From: Planktothrix paucivesiculata PCC 9631
GTDB lineage: Bacteria; Cyanobacteriota; Cyanobacteriia; Cyanobacteriales; Microcoleaceae
Reading direction: 5' to 3'
Assembly (NCBI RefSeq): GCF_900009265.2
Contig: NZ_LR735025.1
Location: forward strand, 43,386-107,385
DNA: 64,000 nt
Part shown: piece after piece, positions 9,401-17,494 of the stretch
How the letters are laid out: the number at the start of each line of letters is the position of its first letter
Position numbering within the stretch: the first letter of the stretch is position 1
The notes under the pieces: generated by a model
The model's database searches: none
What the model was told of the DNA's origin: nothing
What the model saw: the letters and a program-made list of their open reading frames with translations, nothing else
Translations under genes and position numbers: made by a program

Positions 9401-10092
9401 TTAGTAGTTGTTGGATATTGGGTTTTATACCAATCTAAATAGGCTTTTGGTGATTCAAAATAACCGTTATAATCTGGGTGTAATAATCCCATATTTGGGG
9501 TTTCTATTGGAGGAGGAATTTCGCCAACGGTTAACCCTAAATAATTACTAGCAATTGTCCAGAACATTGCCGATACATTTTCTGTACCTCCCGCATTCCA
9601 ATAGCCATAAATAATTAACCAATTGCGGAGGTCTTGAACTTTTTTAACCGGAACAAATTTTAATAATTTCGGGCCTGTTTTCAAGAAACTAATATAACCC
9701 GCGAGTTTATCTTCTTCTTTTCCACTAGAAAATTTACTCAGAATAAATTGTACGGGTTTGGGCATTCCTTTGGGTTTATCTCCAATTTTAAACGCTCCAA
9801 TTTGGGTTAAACTCATTAATTCTAAAGCGGATTCAAAAATTAAACGAATTGGAATATTTTGTACCCTTTCTCGTAACCATAATACTTGATCATAATCAAA
9901 TACTAAACTAGCAAAAAATACATCGGCATTTTCTAAGGCGGTGGCGACGGTATCGGGTTGCTCAGAAATGGCGCGATCGCTAAATACACAAATTTCTAAT
10001 TCTGGACAACGAGCGCTGGCTAACTTTGCTGCTGTACGATATAACTCAGCATTAAAAGACTCAAACCCAGCTATTAAAACAATCTTTTTCAT
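6421..10092 (-). CDS. bchH: magnesium chelatase subunit H paralogue (BchH/CobN family)
   Basis: A 1223-residue large subunit of class I chelatases, which bind the tetrapyrrole while an AAA+ I/D pair drives metal insertion. It contains HFGMHGTVEWLPGSPLG, NLYLYAANNPSE, AKRRGYGVLISY, and the C-terminal blocks DILGNLSGIFRDSF, TKLLNPKWAEAM and ALMGWGG. Cyanobacterial ChlH is usually about 1330 residues with a different N-terminus, so this is more likely the shorter BchH-like/CobN-like paralogue. Whether it inserts Mg or Co cannot be decided from sequence. No I or D subunit is adjacent. Confidence 0.85.
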   Translation of the reverse strand: MKKIVLIAGFESFNAELYRTAAKLASARCPELEICVFSDRAISEQPDTVATALENADVFFASLVFDYDQVLWLRERVQNIPIRLIFESALELMSLTQIGAFKIGDKPKGMPKPVQFILSKFSSGKEEDKLAGYISFLKTGPKLLKFVPVKKVQDLRNWLIIYGYWNAGGTENVSAMFWTIASNYLGLTVGEIPPPIETPNMGLLHPDYNGYFESPKAYLDWYKTQYPTTTNNPVVGILLYRKHVITKQTYIPQLIRYFQQENLIPLPIFINGVEGHVAVRDWMITTDELNHREQGNIQTLSLSKEAVTVDAIVSTIGFPLVGGPAGSMEAGRQVEIAKQILTVKNVPYFIAAPLLIQDLLSWTRQGIGGLQSVVLYALPELDGAIDTVPLGGLVGEDIYLIPERVKRLTGRVKSWIQLRQTPPEQRKIAIILYGFPPGYGATGTAALLNVPQSLLKVLQALKAQGYTVGELPETGEALIQKVKIADEKLEAQQNFIFAENSIISNQVNVNKLEKWLGYLQRSRIQKQWKSLTETGIKTFGEDYHIGGIQLGNIWIGVQPPLGLSGDPMRLMFERDLTPHPQYVAFYKWLQKEFQADAIVHFGMHGTVEWLPGSPLGNTGYSWSDILLGNMPNLYLYAANNPSESMLAKRRGYGVLISYNIPPYGRAGLYKQLVSLRELIAEYREDPQRNSTLQESISQQIVAMGLEVDCAFEEGKKLGIAFTTENARLFSLEVLYNYFIKIYDYLQVLEQRLFSSGLHTFGENPTEEELTTYLNAYSTESMNELTPETETQIRDLLLQTSDELTNLLKGLNGEYIPPAPGGDLLRDGPGVLPTGRNIHALDPYRMPSAAAYLRGREIAQKIINQQLAETGNYPETVAVMLWGLDAIKTRGESLGIILELVGAEPIKEGTGRIVRYELQPLEQVGHPRIDILGNLSGIFRDSFANIIELLDDLFVRAADAEEPEDKNFIRKHALKLRSQGVENPSARLFSNPSGDFGSLVNDQIVDGNWESGDELANTWKGRNLFSYGRKDQGQARPEVMTELLNTMDNIVQEIDSVEYGLTDIQEYYANTGGLKRAAETQKGQKVKASFVESFSKDTTPRPLEDLLRIEYRTKLLNPKWAEAMVNQGSGGAYEISQRMTALMGWGGTTNFQENWVYDQASKTYALDEKMAAQLRQANPEAFRNIVGRMLEAHGRGFWETDGETLEKLKSLYELTEADLEGVSL

Positions 10093-10161
10093 AAACTCTA
10101 TTTTTAAACGATTTGTTTTAATCTATTATTGATAATAATAGCAATTATAACTTAAAATTAA

Positions 10162-10767
10162 ATGACAGAATATCAGACTCCAACTTATATTTTAATTGCG
10201 GGAGTGGATGAGGTGGGGCGGGGGGCTTTATTTGGCCCTGTGGTGGCCGCGGCGGTGATTTTATCTGAGGATGGTATGACTCAATTAACGAGCGCTGGAG
10301 TTAAAGATAGTAAAAAATTAACCCCTAGGGTTCGTTCTCAGTTAGCCACTGAAATTAAAGCGATCGCCATTGATTGTAAAATAGGTTGGGCTTCCGTTAA
10401 AGAAATAGATCGGTTTAATATTTTGCAAGCCACATTATTAGCGATGAAACGAGCAATTTCCAGGTTAAATCCTCAGCCTGAACTCTGTTTAATTGACGGA
10501 AATCAAAAGATTCCGCAATTATTAATTCCTCAACAAACTATCATTAAAGGAGATAGTACATCGATTGTAATTGCAGCAGCTAGTATTGTGGCAAAAGTTT
10601 GGCGAGATGAATTAATTATCCGTTTATCTAAAAAATATCCTGAATATGATTTAAAGCAAAATAAAGGTTACGGAACCGAAAAACACCGCCAAGCAATCCA
10701 AGAGTATGGTATTACTTGCCAACATCGTCAATCATTTGGTTGCTGTCAATTATCCCTACTTTTATAA
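10162..10767 (+). CDS. rnhB: ribonuclease HII
   Basis: A 201-residue RNase HII, which cleaves RNA in RNA-DNA hybrids and single ribonucleotides in DNA. GVDEVGRGALFGPVVAAAV near residues 14-32 holds the first catalytic Asp-Glu pair. DSKKLTPRVR, LIDGNQ with the third acidic residue, and GDSTSIVIAAASIVAKVWRD are all present. Length and motifs are normal. The start ATG lies 69 bp from the divergent chelatase gene start. Confidence 0.95.
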   Translation: MTEYQTPTYILIAGVDEVGRGALFGPVVAAAVILSEDGMTQLTSAGVKDSKKLTPRVRSQLATEIKAIAIDCKIGWASVKEIDRFNILQATLLAMKRAISRLNPQPELCLIDGNQKIPQLLIPQQTIIKGDSTSIVIAAASIVAKVWRDELIIRLSKKYPEYDLKQNKGYGTEKHRQAIQEYGITCQHRQSFGCCQLSLLL

Positions 10768-10769
10768 AA

Positions 10770-10904
10770 TTAGGAACAATTTCCAGCTAACCAATTTAAC
10801 AAATCTGACTCCGTTTCAAAATCCAATAAAGCTTCCCCTAGTTGTTCAACTAATTCAATCGGAAGACTGCGGATTTGTTCTTAAATTTCAGGGTTAATTG
10901 TTCC
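10770..10904 (-). pseudogene. 3' remnant of a DUF4351 (Rpn/transposase-like) gene
   Basis: Read on the minus strand, the frame from 10904 gives GTINPEI, a TAA stop, then EQIRSLPIELVEQLGEALL and DFETESDLLNWL to a stop at 10770. The block QLGEALLDF...DLLNWL is the C-terminal DUF4351 signature found at the end of Rpn-type putative nuclease/transposase genes common in cyanobacteria. Only the tail remains, it has an internal stop, and it begins at the stop codon of the next gene. It is a relic. Confidence 0.6.
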
Positions 10905-12592
10905 TAACGCAGTCTTAAAAATACCGTTGCGTGTTGGATATTCCCCGCGCGATCGCTACTACTTAGGGTCAGTGATCGCAAATTATCAAAAAAGGGTTTA
11001 GCCGAAAGTTCTACTAATTTAAACAAAGGAAATTGTTGATTAAGGAAATTTCGACTGGTTAGCCAATTGACATAAAAATAACCATCATTAGTTTGAGGTA
11101 AAACTTCAATACTTGTCTTAAAGTCGGGGTCTTGAGTAATCAGATTTTCCGTTGTTGACAACCCTAAAACCTCATCCATTGCTTCCACGGAGGTTGTAAA
11201 AATTTCATATTTCCCTACGGTTGAATGTATCCCTTTTGCATTCGCTTGAATTAATCTAGTTTGGGTTTTGGCTTTATCTTTTTTCTCCACAAGCATAGGG
11301 GTTAACTTTGTCCAGGCTGAAAGGGTATTATTATTAAGATTAAATGATCCCAAACTATAGCCTTGTTCCGTCGCTATTTGATCTAACTTTTCAATTGCTA
11401 GATTAGCATTGTCCGAACGTTCTGCCACAAAAACCCAATCCCATTTTTCATTCTGATGGGGAACTACAGCTAAAGCATATTCTCCCGTAACCCAGCTAAA
11501 AATATCTTGAGGTAAATCTAAACCCCATAAGGTTTTAATTCCAGCTAGGGGTTGGGTAATAAATTGTTCTAAAGGTTTATTGGCTGCAATAATTTCAGAG
11601 AAATCTGTCCAGAGTTGATTTAAGTCTTTTCCCGCAATTAATAACGGACTATTGGAACTAATATAATTTAACGCTTCTCCGGGTTGAGAAAATGCCGGGG
11701 ATGGGTTTGTTGTATCTTCTTCTAAGGTAGCTACTAAGACAGTTTCTGCTAATAATCCCTGGGAATTAATCCCTAAAGATACGGCTAAAGTCGGTTGCTG
11801 ACCGAGAAATTCTTGCTGTGGATCAGTGACTAATTGCCAATCTCCTAAATTAAAAAATCCAAACCCCACTCCCCCAGGTTTTAATTCTTTTAAGGCTTTT
11901 TGATAGGATTCTGATTGACTTAAATTCAGATTCGCTTGTACCGTATTTAAGGCTTCTTTCATCACCTTGGGATAGTTGGCAAATAACACAAACCGATCAT
12001 TAATTGTAGCCATAACTAAAGTCGGTGCATCATCAATTGTTCCTTGAAAGGGTCGGCGATAAATCAATTTAACGCCTCGATATTGATCCTGAACAATATC
12101 TAAACCCGCATCCACTTGTTTTTGCCAAAATTTATCTAAAACCTCTTGACTTCGTTGAGAATTTTTTGTTGATAAGGCGACAAAATACCCAGGTTGTTGA
12201 CCATTATTGGCTAATCGATCCAGATCAGGAGTAATTAATGCCCAAGTTATTTCATTCCCTAACCATGGTTGAATATCTCGCCCATAATTTAACCCTGTAT
12301 TAGCTAAAAGACTTTCTTTAATAGAGTTAAGTTGAATCCGATTATTATTACTTTTTTGAGAAAAGGTTAAAATCTTTCCTACTGATTCTAACCGATCGGG
12401 ATTTACTAATAATGAAACCATGGCGGGTGCAGTCCGAGGAACAAACATAGCCGCCTCTGGTGCTGTTTTTGTGCTACCTGTGACTAAAGCGGCGGGGTTT
12501 TGACCCGATAACAAATAAAACCCCGCAATTCCCAGGAGTCCCACAACGACCAGACCAATGACCAAAATCTTAGGAAATGAGCGTCTTTTCAT
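10904..12592 (-). CDS. DUF3352 domain-containing membrane-anchored protein
   Basis: A 562-residue protein with an N-terminal basic stretch (MKRRSF) and one hydrophobic segment at about residues 9-29, so it is probably anchored in a membrane with its bulk outside the cytoplasm. The block AAMFVPRTAPAMVSLLVNP after the anchor is the typical opening of cyanobacterial DUF3352 proteins. The rest is polar with no catalytic motif that I recognise. The function is unknown. It is divergent from the GspE-like ATPase with a 206-bp gap. Confidence 0.85.
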   Translation of the reverse strand: MKRRSFPKILVIGLVVVGLLGIAGFYLLSGQNPAALVTGSTKTAPEAAMFVPRTAPAMVSLLVNPDRLESVGKILTFSQKSNNNRIQLNSIKESLLANTGLNYGRDIQPWLGNEITWALITPDLDRLANNGQQPGYFVALSTKNSQRSQEVLDKFWQKQVDAGLDIVQDQYRGVKLIYRRPFQGTIDDAPTLVMATINDRFVLFANYPKVMKEALNTVQANLNLSQSESYQKALKELKPGGVGFGFFNLGDWQLVTDPQQEFLGQQPTLAVSLGINSQGLLAETVLVATLEEDTTNPSPAFSQPGEALNYISSNSPLLIAGKDLNQLWTDFSEIIAANKPLEQFITQPLAGIKTLWGLDLPQDIFSWVTGEYALAVVPHQNEKWDWVFVAERSDNANLAIEKLDQIATEQGYSLGSFNLNNNTLSAWTKLTPMLVEKKDKAKTQTRLIQANAKGIHSTVGKYEIFTTSVEAMDEVLGLSTTENLITQDPDFKTSIEVLPQTNDGYFYVNWLTSRNFLNQQFPLFKLVELSAKPFFDNLRSLTLSSSDRAGNIQHATVFLRLR

Positions 12593-12720
12593 AAGCTTAA
12601 CTGTTGAGCGAATACCATTGCTAGATAGGAGTTCATGATCTATTATGCGTCAGTTGTGTACTTGCGATACAAAGGAGACGGATTGAACTAGAGTTAAGTT
12701 TAAAATATATACCTTACCTG

Positions 12721-12726
12721 TATAAT
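12721..12726 (+). promoter_or_regulatory. possible -10 box (TATAAT)
   Basis: An exact TATAAT lies 73 bp upstream of the GspE-like gene in the divergent gap 12593-12798. No good -35 hexamer is seen at 16-18 bp, so this is a weak prediction. Confidence 0.3.
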
Positions 12727-12798
12727 TATACTAGATAATTGATGTATGGATCGACTCAATTTTCGATTGGATTATATTTATCCTATTGTTAATCTATT

Positions 12799-14445
12799 AT
12801 GACTTCAAGAACACCCGTTTTATCCGCTTGGCAACAACTGAGAAACCAGAATATTACCTGTGAACAAGCCTTAAAAAATTTAGTCGATGATCAAAAAATT
12901 TTGAATCTAAAATTATTGGATCGGGATGTTAGTTTTAGATTTTTTCGCGAATTTCCAGATAAAAATATTTTGCCCCCAGTTATTCCGTTATTATTATGGC
13001 AAAATTGCTATTATCTGGGATGCCCGGTAGAAGTCTCCATGGACGCACTCACCTTGATGGGCGATCGCACTTTTTCCGATATTAAAATTATCCCCATTGA
13101 TGATAAAAGTTATCGAGCTTGGTATCATGCCCAACATCTCGATCCCCATCGAATTACGTCCAACCCTTTAATTAACCCATTAACAGGAGAATTAGAATCC
13201 GAAAACGTTAGTGAAACCACGGAATTATATTTATCAAAAGCCGCGGATCAACTGACTCGAATTAAAACTTTAATTTCTGGAGCTTTAAGAAATCGTGCCA
13301 GTGATATTCATTTAGAACCCTCCCAAGAGGGTCTAAGAGTTCGTTATCGAATTGATGGTTTACTTCGCAATATTACCCTCTTACCTTCGGATATTGGACG
13401 TAAAGTTATCGTGGCAATTAAAGTCATGTCAAATATGGATATTGCCGAAAGTCGTCGCCCCCAAGATGGCAGAATTGGGGAGAATTATGTATCAGGACAA
13501 GACCTAGAAGTTGCTCTTGATATGCGCGTTAGTACCCTGCCCTGTGTGGGTGGTGAAAAAGCTGTAATTCGATTATTACCCCAAGAAAATCCTTTCTCTG
13601 GATTAAAGGATTTAGGCTTCTCGGAAACCACATTAAATATTTATAAAAGTTGGCTCTGTCAACCCCAGGGAATGATTATTTTTACCGGGCCCACAGGGTC
13701 AGGAAAAACCAGTACCCTTTATAATAGTTTGTTAGCCGTTGCCACAGAAAATGTTAATGTTGTTACCGTTGAAGATCCCGTTGAATATATCTTATCTGGT
13801 ATTACTCAAACCCAAGTCCATGAACGAGCCGGGATGACTTTTGCTGCCGGATTACGCGCTATTTTACGACAAGATCCTGATATTATTATGGTGGGAGAAA
13901 TTCGAGATCAAGATACGGCAGATACCGCCATTCGTGCGGCATTAACTGGTCATTTAGTCTTGACAACCTTGCATACAAATGATGCCATTGGTGCCATTCC
14001 CCGTTTAAAAGATATTGGCCCCGATCCGGGGTTAATTAGTGATGCTTTATTAGGAATTGTTGGACAACGTTTAACCCGTCGTGTTTGTCCCCACTGCGCT
14101 GAATCTTATCGTCCAACGGCGACGGATTTAGACCTGTTAGGGTTAGAATTAAAAGAAGTAAATACTGACGGTTGGCGCAAAGGTCGAGGCTGTTCTAACT
14201 GTTTTTATTCTGGCTATTCAGGACGAGAAGCAATTGTAGAATTATTGGCTGTTGATGATCGAATTCGTCAAATTATTTATGAAGGAACTCTGACAGAATT
14301 ACATCGTTATTTACATGAAACAGGCTTTTTATCTTTCCGAATTGCCGCTATTGAAAAAGTCACCACTGGCGCCACAACTGTTGAAGAAGTTCAGCGTGTT
14401 TTACCGCGCAGTGCTTTAGCGCGAAAATTCTCCATTAAAACTTGA
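12799..14445 (+). CDS. GspE/PulE/PilB-family secretion ATPase
   Basis: A 548-residue type II secretion/type IV pilus-type hexameric ATPase. Residues about 150-250 form the N2 domain (ASDIHLEPSQEGLRVRYRIDG). Walker A GPTGSGKT lies near 297-304, and the Walker B region with DPDIIMVGEIRD is near 359. The zinc-binding pairs CPHC (about 431) and CSNC (about 464) are typical of GspE/PilB. It is shorter than typical cyanobacterial PilB (about 670 residues), so it may be a paralogue. No pilus genes are adjacent. Confidence 0.9.
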   Translation: MTSRTPVLSAWQQLRNQNITCEQALKNLVDDQKILNLKLLDRDVSFRFFREFPDKNILPPVIPLLLWQNCYYLGCPVEVSMDALTLMGDRTFSDIKIIPIDDKSYRAWYHAQHLDPHRITSNPLINPLTGELESENVSETTELYLSKAADQLTRIKTLISGALRNRASDIHLEPSQEGLRVRYRIDGLLRNITLLPSDIGRKVIVAIKVMSNMDIAESRRPQDGRIGENYVSGQDLEVALDMRVSTLPCVGGEKAVIRLLPQENPFSGLKDLGFSETTLNIYKSWLCQPQGMIIFTGPTGSGKTSTLYNSLLAVATENVNVVTVEDPVEYILSGITQTQVHERAGMTFAAGLRAILRQDPDIIMVGEIRDQDTADTAIRAALTGHLVLTTLHTNDAIGAIPRLKDIGPDPGLISDALLGIVGQRLTRRVCPHCAESYRPTATDLDLLGLELKEVNTDGWRKGRGCSNCFYSGYSGREAIVELLAVDDRIRQIIYEGTLTELHRYLHETGFLSFRIAAIEKVTTGATTVEEVQRVLPRSALARKFSIKT

Positions 14446-14510
14446 AACTAGGATCATAAAATCCTATTTCTAACAATTACAATTTTATTTATTCTTATCT
14501 CCCATTTCCT

Positions 14511-16190
14511 ATGCTTACACCCCTTGATTCTAAAACCCTACGTTGGCAAAAAACTCGATATTCTCCATTAACAAGACAATTGGATGTATTCACCGCCTGT
14601 GGGTCGTTTATGTTCTTTTTGTGGTGGGATAAAACATTAGGAAATCAGACCAATAAACAGAAACAAAAACGTGCTGCTTGGTTAGTTAAAACTCTATTAA
14701 ATTTGGGGCCGACTTTTATTAAAATTGGACAAGCTCTATCAACAAGGGCTGATATTTTACCCCTGGAATATGTTCAAGAATTAGAGAAACTACAGGATCA
14801 AGTTCCTCCCTTTAGTACGGATGAAGCCGTGGCTATTATTGAAGCAGAATTAGGGAACTCTTTATTTACATTATATCGAGATTTTGATGAACAACCCCTA
14901 GCTGCCGCCAGTTTAGGACAAGTTCATAAAGCCAGACTGCACACGGGAGAGGATGTAATTATTAAAGTCCAGCGTCCGGGTTTAAAACAATTATTTGATT
15001 TAGATGTACAAGCTGTACGTCGAATCATTCAGTTTTGTCAACGACATTTTAGTTGGTCAAAACTTTATAATTTGGATGAATTATATAATGAGTTTTTTTT
15101 GATTTTATATCAAGAAATTGATTATATAAAAGAAGGTAAAAATGCCGAAAGATTTAGAGAAAATTTTAAAAATTATCCGGGTATTTTGGTTCCTAAAGTT
15201 TATTGGAAGTATACCACCCATAAGGTTTTAACTATGCAATATTTACCCGGAATTAAAGCCGATGATCGAGATAAATTAATCGCTTATGGCATTGATGTTA
15301 AACGGATAAATCAGTTAGGGATTTGTTGTTATTTAAAACAAATTCTTCAGGATGGTTTTTTCCAAGCTGACCCTCACCCGGGAAATATTGCCGTTAGTGT
15401 TGAGGGAAATTTAATTTTTTATGATTTTGGCATGATGGCAGAAGTGAAAGCCTTGGCCAAGGATCAGATGATTAAAGCCTTTTTTGCCGTGTTAAAAAAA
15501 GATACGGATGTGGTATTAACTACCTTAGTTGATATTGGATTAATTGAACCTGTTTCTGATATGAAACCCGTTAGAAAAATGGTTAAATTTTTATTAGAAG
15601 AATTTACAGAAAAACCAGTCGATTTTCAGATGTTCAATCAAATTAAAGAAGAAATTTATATCATGTTTGAGCAACAACCCTTCCGTTTACCCGCTCAAAT
15701 GATGTTTATTTTAAAGTCTTTAACCACTTTGGATGGTTTGGCGAGAAATTTAGATCCTAAATATAGTTTAGTTGCTTGCGCCCAACCCTTTGTTAAGAGT
15801 TTAACGATTTCTCAAGAGCGAGGTAATTTAGTCGGAGAATTAGCAAAACAGGCGCGAGATTTTATTAAATTTAGATTACAACAACCGAGCAAATCAGAGG
15901 TTTTAATACGTCGTTTAGAAGAACGTTTGGAAGAAGGAGAGTTACAAATTCGGGTCAGGTCTGTAGAAAGCGATCGCGCTTTAAGACGGATTAATTTAGC
16001 GATTAAAACTTTAATTTATATCTGTTGGACAGGATTTACTTTAATTGCTGGAGCGATTTTGTTAATTGGAAATTATCAAGGATGGGCGGTTTTTGTCTTG
16101 GTTTTATCCCTATTTGGGTTATGGATGTCGGTGCGATCGCTCTTTAATTTGGCTATTCGAGAACGTTTAGATCGAATTGCAGAAAGTTAA
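14511..16190 (+). CDS. ABC1/AarF/UbiB-family atypical kinase
   Basis: A 559-residue ABC1 kinase-like protein. It has the family KxGQ motif (FIKIGQALSTRADILP), the alanine-rich nucleotide loop AAASLGQVHKA, the lysine IIKVQRPG, and catalytic blocks QADPHPGN and YDFGMM. Two hydrophobic segments close the protein (about residues 500-545), so it is probably bound to thylakoid or plasma membrane. Relatives act in quinone/prenyl-lipid metabolism or its regulation. It starts 66 bp after the GspE-like gene. A second ABC1 kinase lies at 19.6 kb. Confidence 0.92.
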   Translation: MLTPLDSKTLRWQKTRYSPLTRQLDVFTACGSFMFFLWWDKTLGNQTNKQKQKRAAWLVKTLLNLGPTFIKIGQALSTRADILPLEYVQELEKLQDQVPPFSTDEAVAIIEAELGNSLFTLYRDFDEQPLAAASLGQVHKARLHTGEDVIIKVQRPGLKQLFDLDVQAVRRIIQFCQRHFSWSKLYNLDELYNEFFLILYQEIDYIKEGKNAERFRENFKNYPGILVPKVYWKYTTHKVLTMQYLPGIKADDRDKLIAYGIDVKRINQLGICCYLKQILQDGFFQADPHPGNIAVSVEGNLIFYDFGMMAEVKALAKDQMIKAFFAVLKKDTDVVLTTLVDIGLIEPVSDMKPVRKMVKFLLEEFTEKPVDFQMFNQIKEEIYIMFEQQPFRLPAQMMFILKSLTTLDGLARNLDPKYSLVACAQPFVKSLTISQERGNLVGELAKQARDFIKFRLQQPSKSEVLIRRLEERLEEGELQIRVRSVESDRALRRINLAIKTLIYICWTGFTLIAGAILLIGNYQGWAVFVLVLSLFGLWMSVRSLFNLAIRERLDRIAES

Positions 16191-16237
16191 GGTTTATAGC
16201 AGTTTTTGCTTGTATCTTGAGAAGTGTTAAGCCTAAT

Positions 16238-16294
16238 TTAACCACAAAGACACAAAAAAGTTGTAAACACGCTCGTTGTTATAAATAGTCTCAT
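16238..16294 (-). pseudogene. 5' relic of a PIN-domain (VapC-type) toxin gene
   Basis: Five bp after the stop of the HicB-like antitoxin, an ATG opens an 18-codon frame, MRLFITTSVFTTFLCLCG. Its first ten residues match the usual opening of PIN toxins (MRLF-D-TS-x-F), but the metal-binding Asp is Thr. The reading then breaks into a CTTTGTGGTTAA-type intergenic sequence. GGAGGAAT lies upstream as a ribosome site. I read this as the stub of a deleted toxin. Confidence 0.45.
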
Positions 16295-16299
16295 CCTGA

Positions 16300-16638
16300 T
16301 TATTCCTCCTGTGCATCAATTTCATTTCGATAATCTTGAATAGCTTCTAAAACTTGATCAAACTGAGGATCATTTTCAAAAATTCCTGCAAATTTCATCC
16401 AAGGGTCTTCAGGTTTAGGAAGTTCAATTTCTAAATTAATAATTTCCGTATCCTTTAAAAAATCTTGGAGACGCTGAGATAACTTTTTAATAGCTTCTTC
16501 TCGACTATTTCCCGATGCTTTTAAACTCGGGTATTTTAAGACAAACGTTTGATATTTACCCTTTTTGAGTTGCTTAATTCCAATATCATAATTTAATTTA
16601 TTCCCAAGATTGATAACGGGAGGAGAGTTAGTTACCAT
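16300..16638 (-). CDS. HicB-like antitoxin (PIN-toxin partner type), apparently orphan
   Basis: A 112-residue protein from the ATG at 16638. An in-frame non-ATG extension to 16695 adds an unlikely leader. The N-terminal part has the HicB-like partial-RNase-H pattern (YQTFVLKYPSLKASGNSREEAIKKL). The C-terminal part has PWMKFAGIFENDPQFDQVL, which is nearly the same as the C-terminal motif of the antitoxin at 36828-37289. In cyanobacteria this type usually precedes a PIN-domain toxin. Here only a short toxin stub follows, so the gene is probably an orphan antitoxin. Confidence 0.7.
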   Translation of the reverse strand: MVTNSPPVINLGNKLNYDIGIKQLKKGKYQTFVLKYPSLKASGNSREEAIKKLSQRLQDFLKDTEIINLEIELPKPEDPWMKFAGIFENDPQFDQVLEAIQDYRNEIDAQEE

Positions 16639-16720
16639 TGTTAAATTCAACCTCAATAGTATCTTGATTTTAACAATTTTATTAGAGTTAGTCAAGAATC
16701 GGCGAGCGCGCTTTAACAGA

Positions 16721-16821
16721 ACTTACGCACCCAACCAAAGAAACCGGGTTTTTACGAAAATACTTCGTTGTGACTCACATATTATCTAAAAAACCCGGTT
16801 TCTCGGGCGACCTGCGTAAGT
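16721..16821. repeat. MITE-like palindromic repeat (ACTTACGCA / GAAACCGGGTTT family)
   Basis: The outer inverted arms are ACTTACGCA (16721-16729) and TGCGTAAGT (16813-16821). The inner arms AGAAACCGGGTTTTT (16739-16753) and AAAAACCCGGTTTCT (16789-16803) are a perfect 15-bp match. A related element closes the window (63903-63996) and a core-only copy lies at 42183-42228. It contains no ORF and is probably a non-autonomous element or REP-like repeat. Confidence 0.75.
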
Positions 16822-16916
16822 CCTATTTAATTTAGCTATTCTATAAAAGCCAGTTTGAAATTATCACTAAAATATGTAAAAATACAACTCAGTAAAACCT
16901 ATAAAAAATTATCAGA

Positions 16917-17411
16917 ATGCTACCTATCCCTATTCCCCCAGAACCCGGCCAAGAATCCGTTTGGGATTATCCCCGTCCCCCTCGTTTGGAAGATGTCAAC
17001 CAACCGATTAAAGTAATATTTAATGGGATTATTTTAGCCGAAACCCAAGGGGCAAAACGAGTCTTAGAAACCAGCCATCCCCCGGTATATTATATTCCGC
17101 CCGAAGATATTCAATTAGAGTATTTACAACAAACTTCTCGCAGAAGTTGGTGTGAATGGAAAGGGGCTTGTAGTTATTATAATATTACGGTCGGTGACAA
17201 ACAAGCTGTTAATGCAGCCTGGAGTTATTTGAGTCCAGTTCCTGAATTTATTGATATTCAAAATTATTATAGTTTTTATGCTAGTTTCATGGATGCTTGC
17301 TATGTGGGAGAAGAATTAGTTCAAGCCCAAACCGGGGATTTTTATGGGGGTTGGATTACTCAAAATATTGTGGGGCCATTTAAGGGAGAACCGGGAACAA
17401 TGGGGTGGTAA
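16917..17411 (+). CDS. DUF427 domain-containing protein
   Basis: A 164-residue soluble protein. The core VIFNGIILAETQGAKRVLE, then SHPPVYYIPPEDIQLEYL, then SWCEWKGACSYYNITVG, is the DUF427 beta-tent fold seen in many bacteria. Its biochemical role is not established. There is no membrane segment. It stands alone between a repeat and a convergent hairpin, so it is probably monocistronic. Length is normal for the cyanobacterial form. Confidence 0.88.
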   Translation: MLPIPIPPEPGQESVWDYPRPPRLEDVNQPIKVIFNGIILAETQGAKRVLETSHPPVYYIPPEDIQLEYLQQTSRRSWCEWKGACSYYNITVGDKQAVNAAWSYLSPVPEFIDIQNYYSFYASFMDACYVGEELVQAQTGDFYGGWITQNIVGPFKGEPGTMGW

Positions 17412-17424
17412 TCTATACTATTTA

Positions 17425-17458
17425 ACCTACAAAACCCGCCTAAGCGAGTTCTGTAGGT
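17425..17458. terminator. convergent terminator hairpin
   Basis: ACCTACA (17425-17431) pairs with TGTAGGT (17452-17458), and the stem continues with mismatches around a CTAA-type loop. It lies between the convergent DUF427 gene and the ABM-like gene. Confidence 0.6.
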
Positions 17459-17494
17459 ATAGAAATTTTAATTTGCTGAAACTGATTTAGGGTT

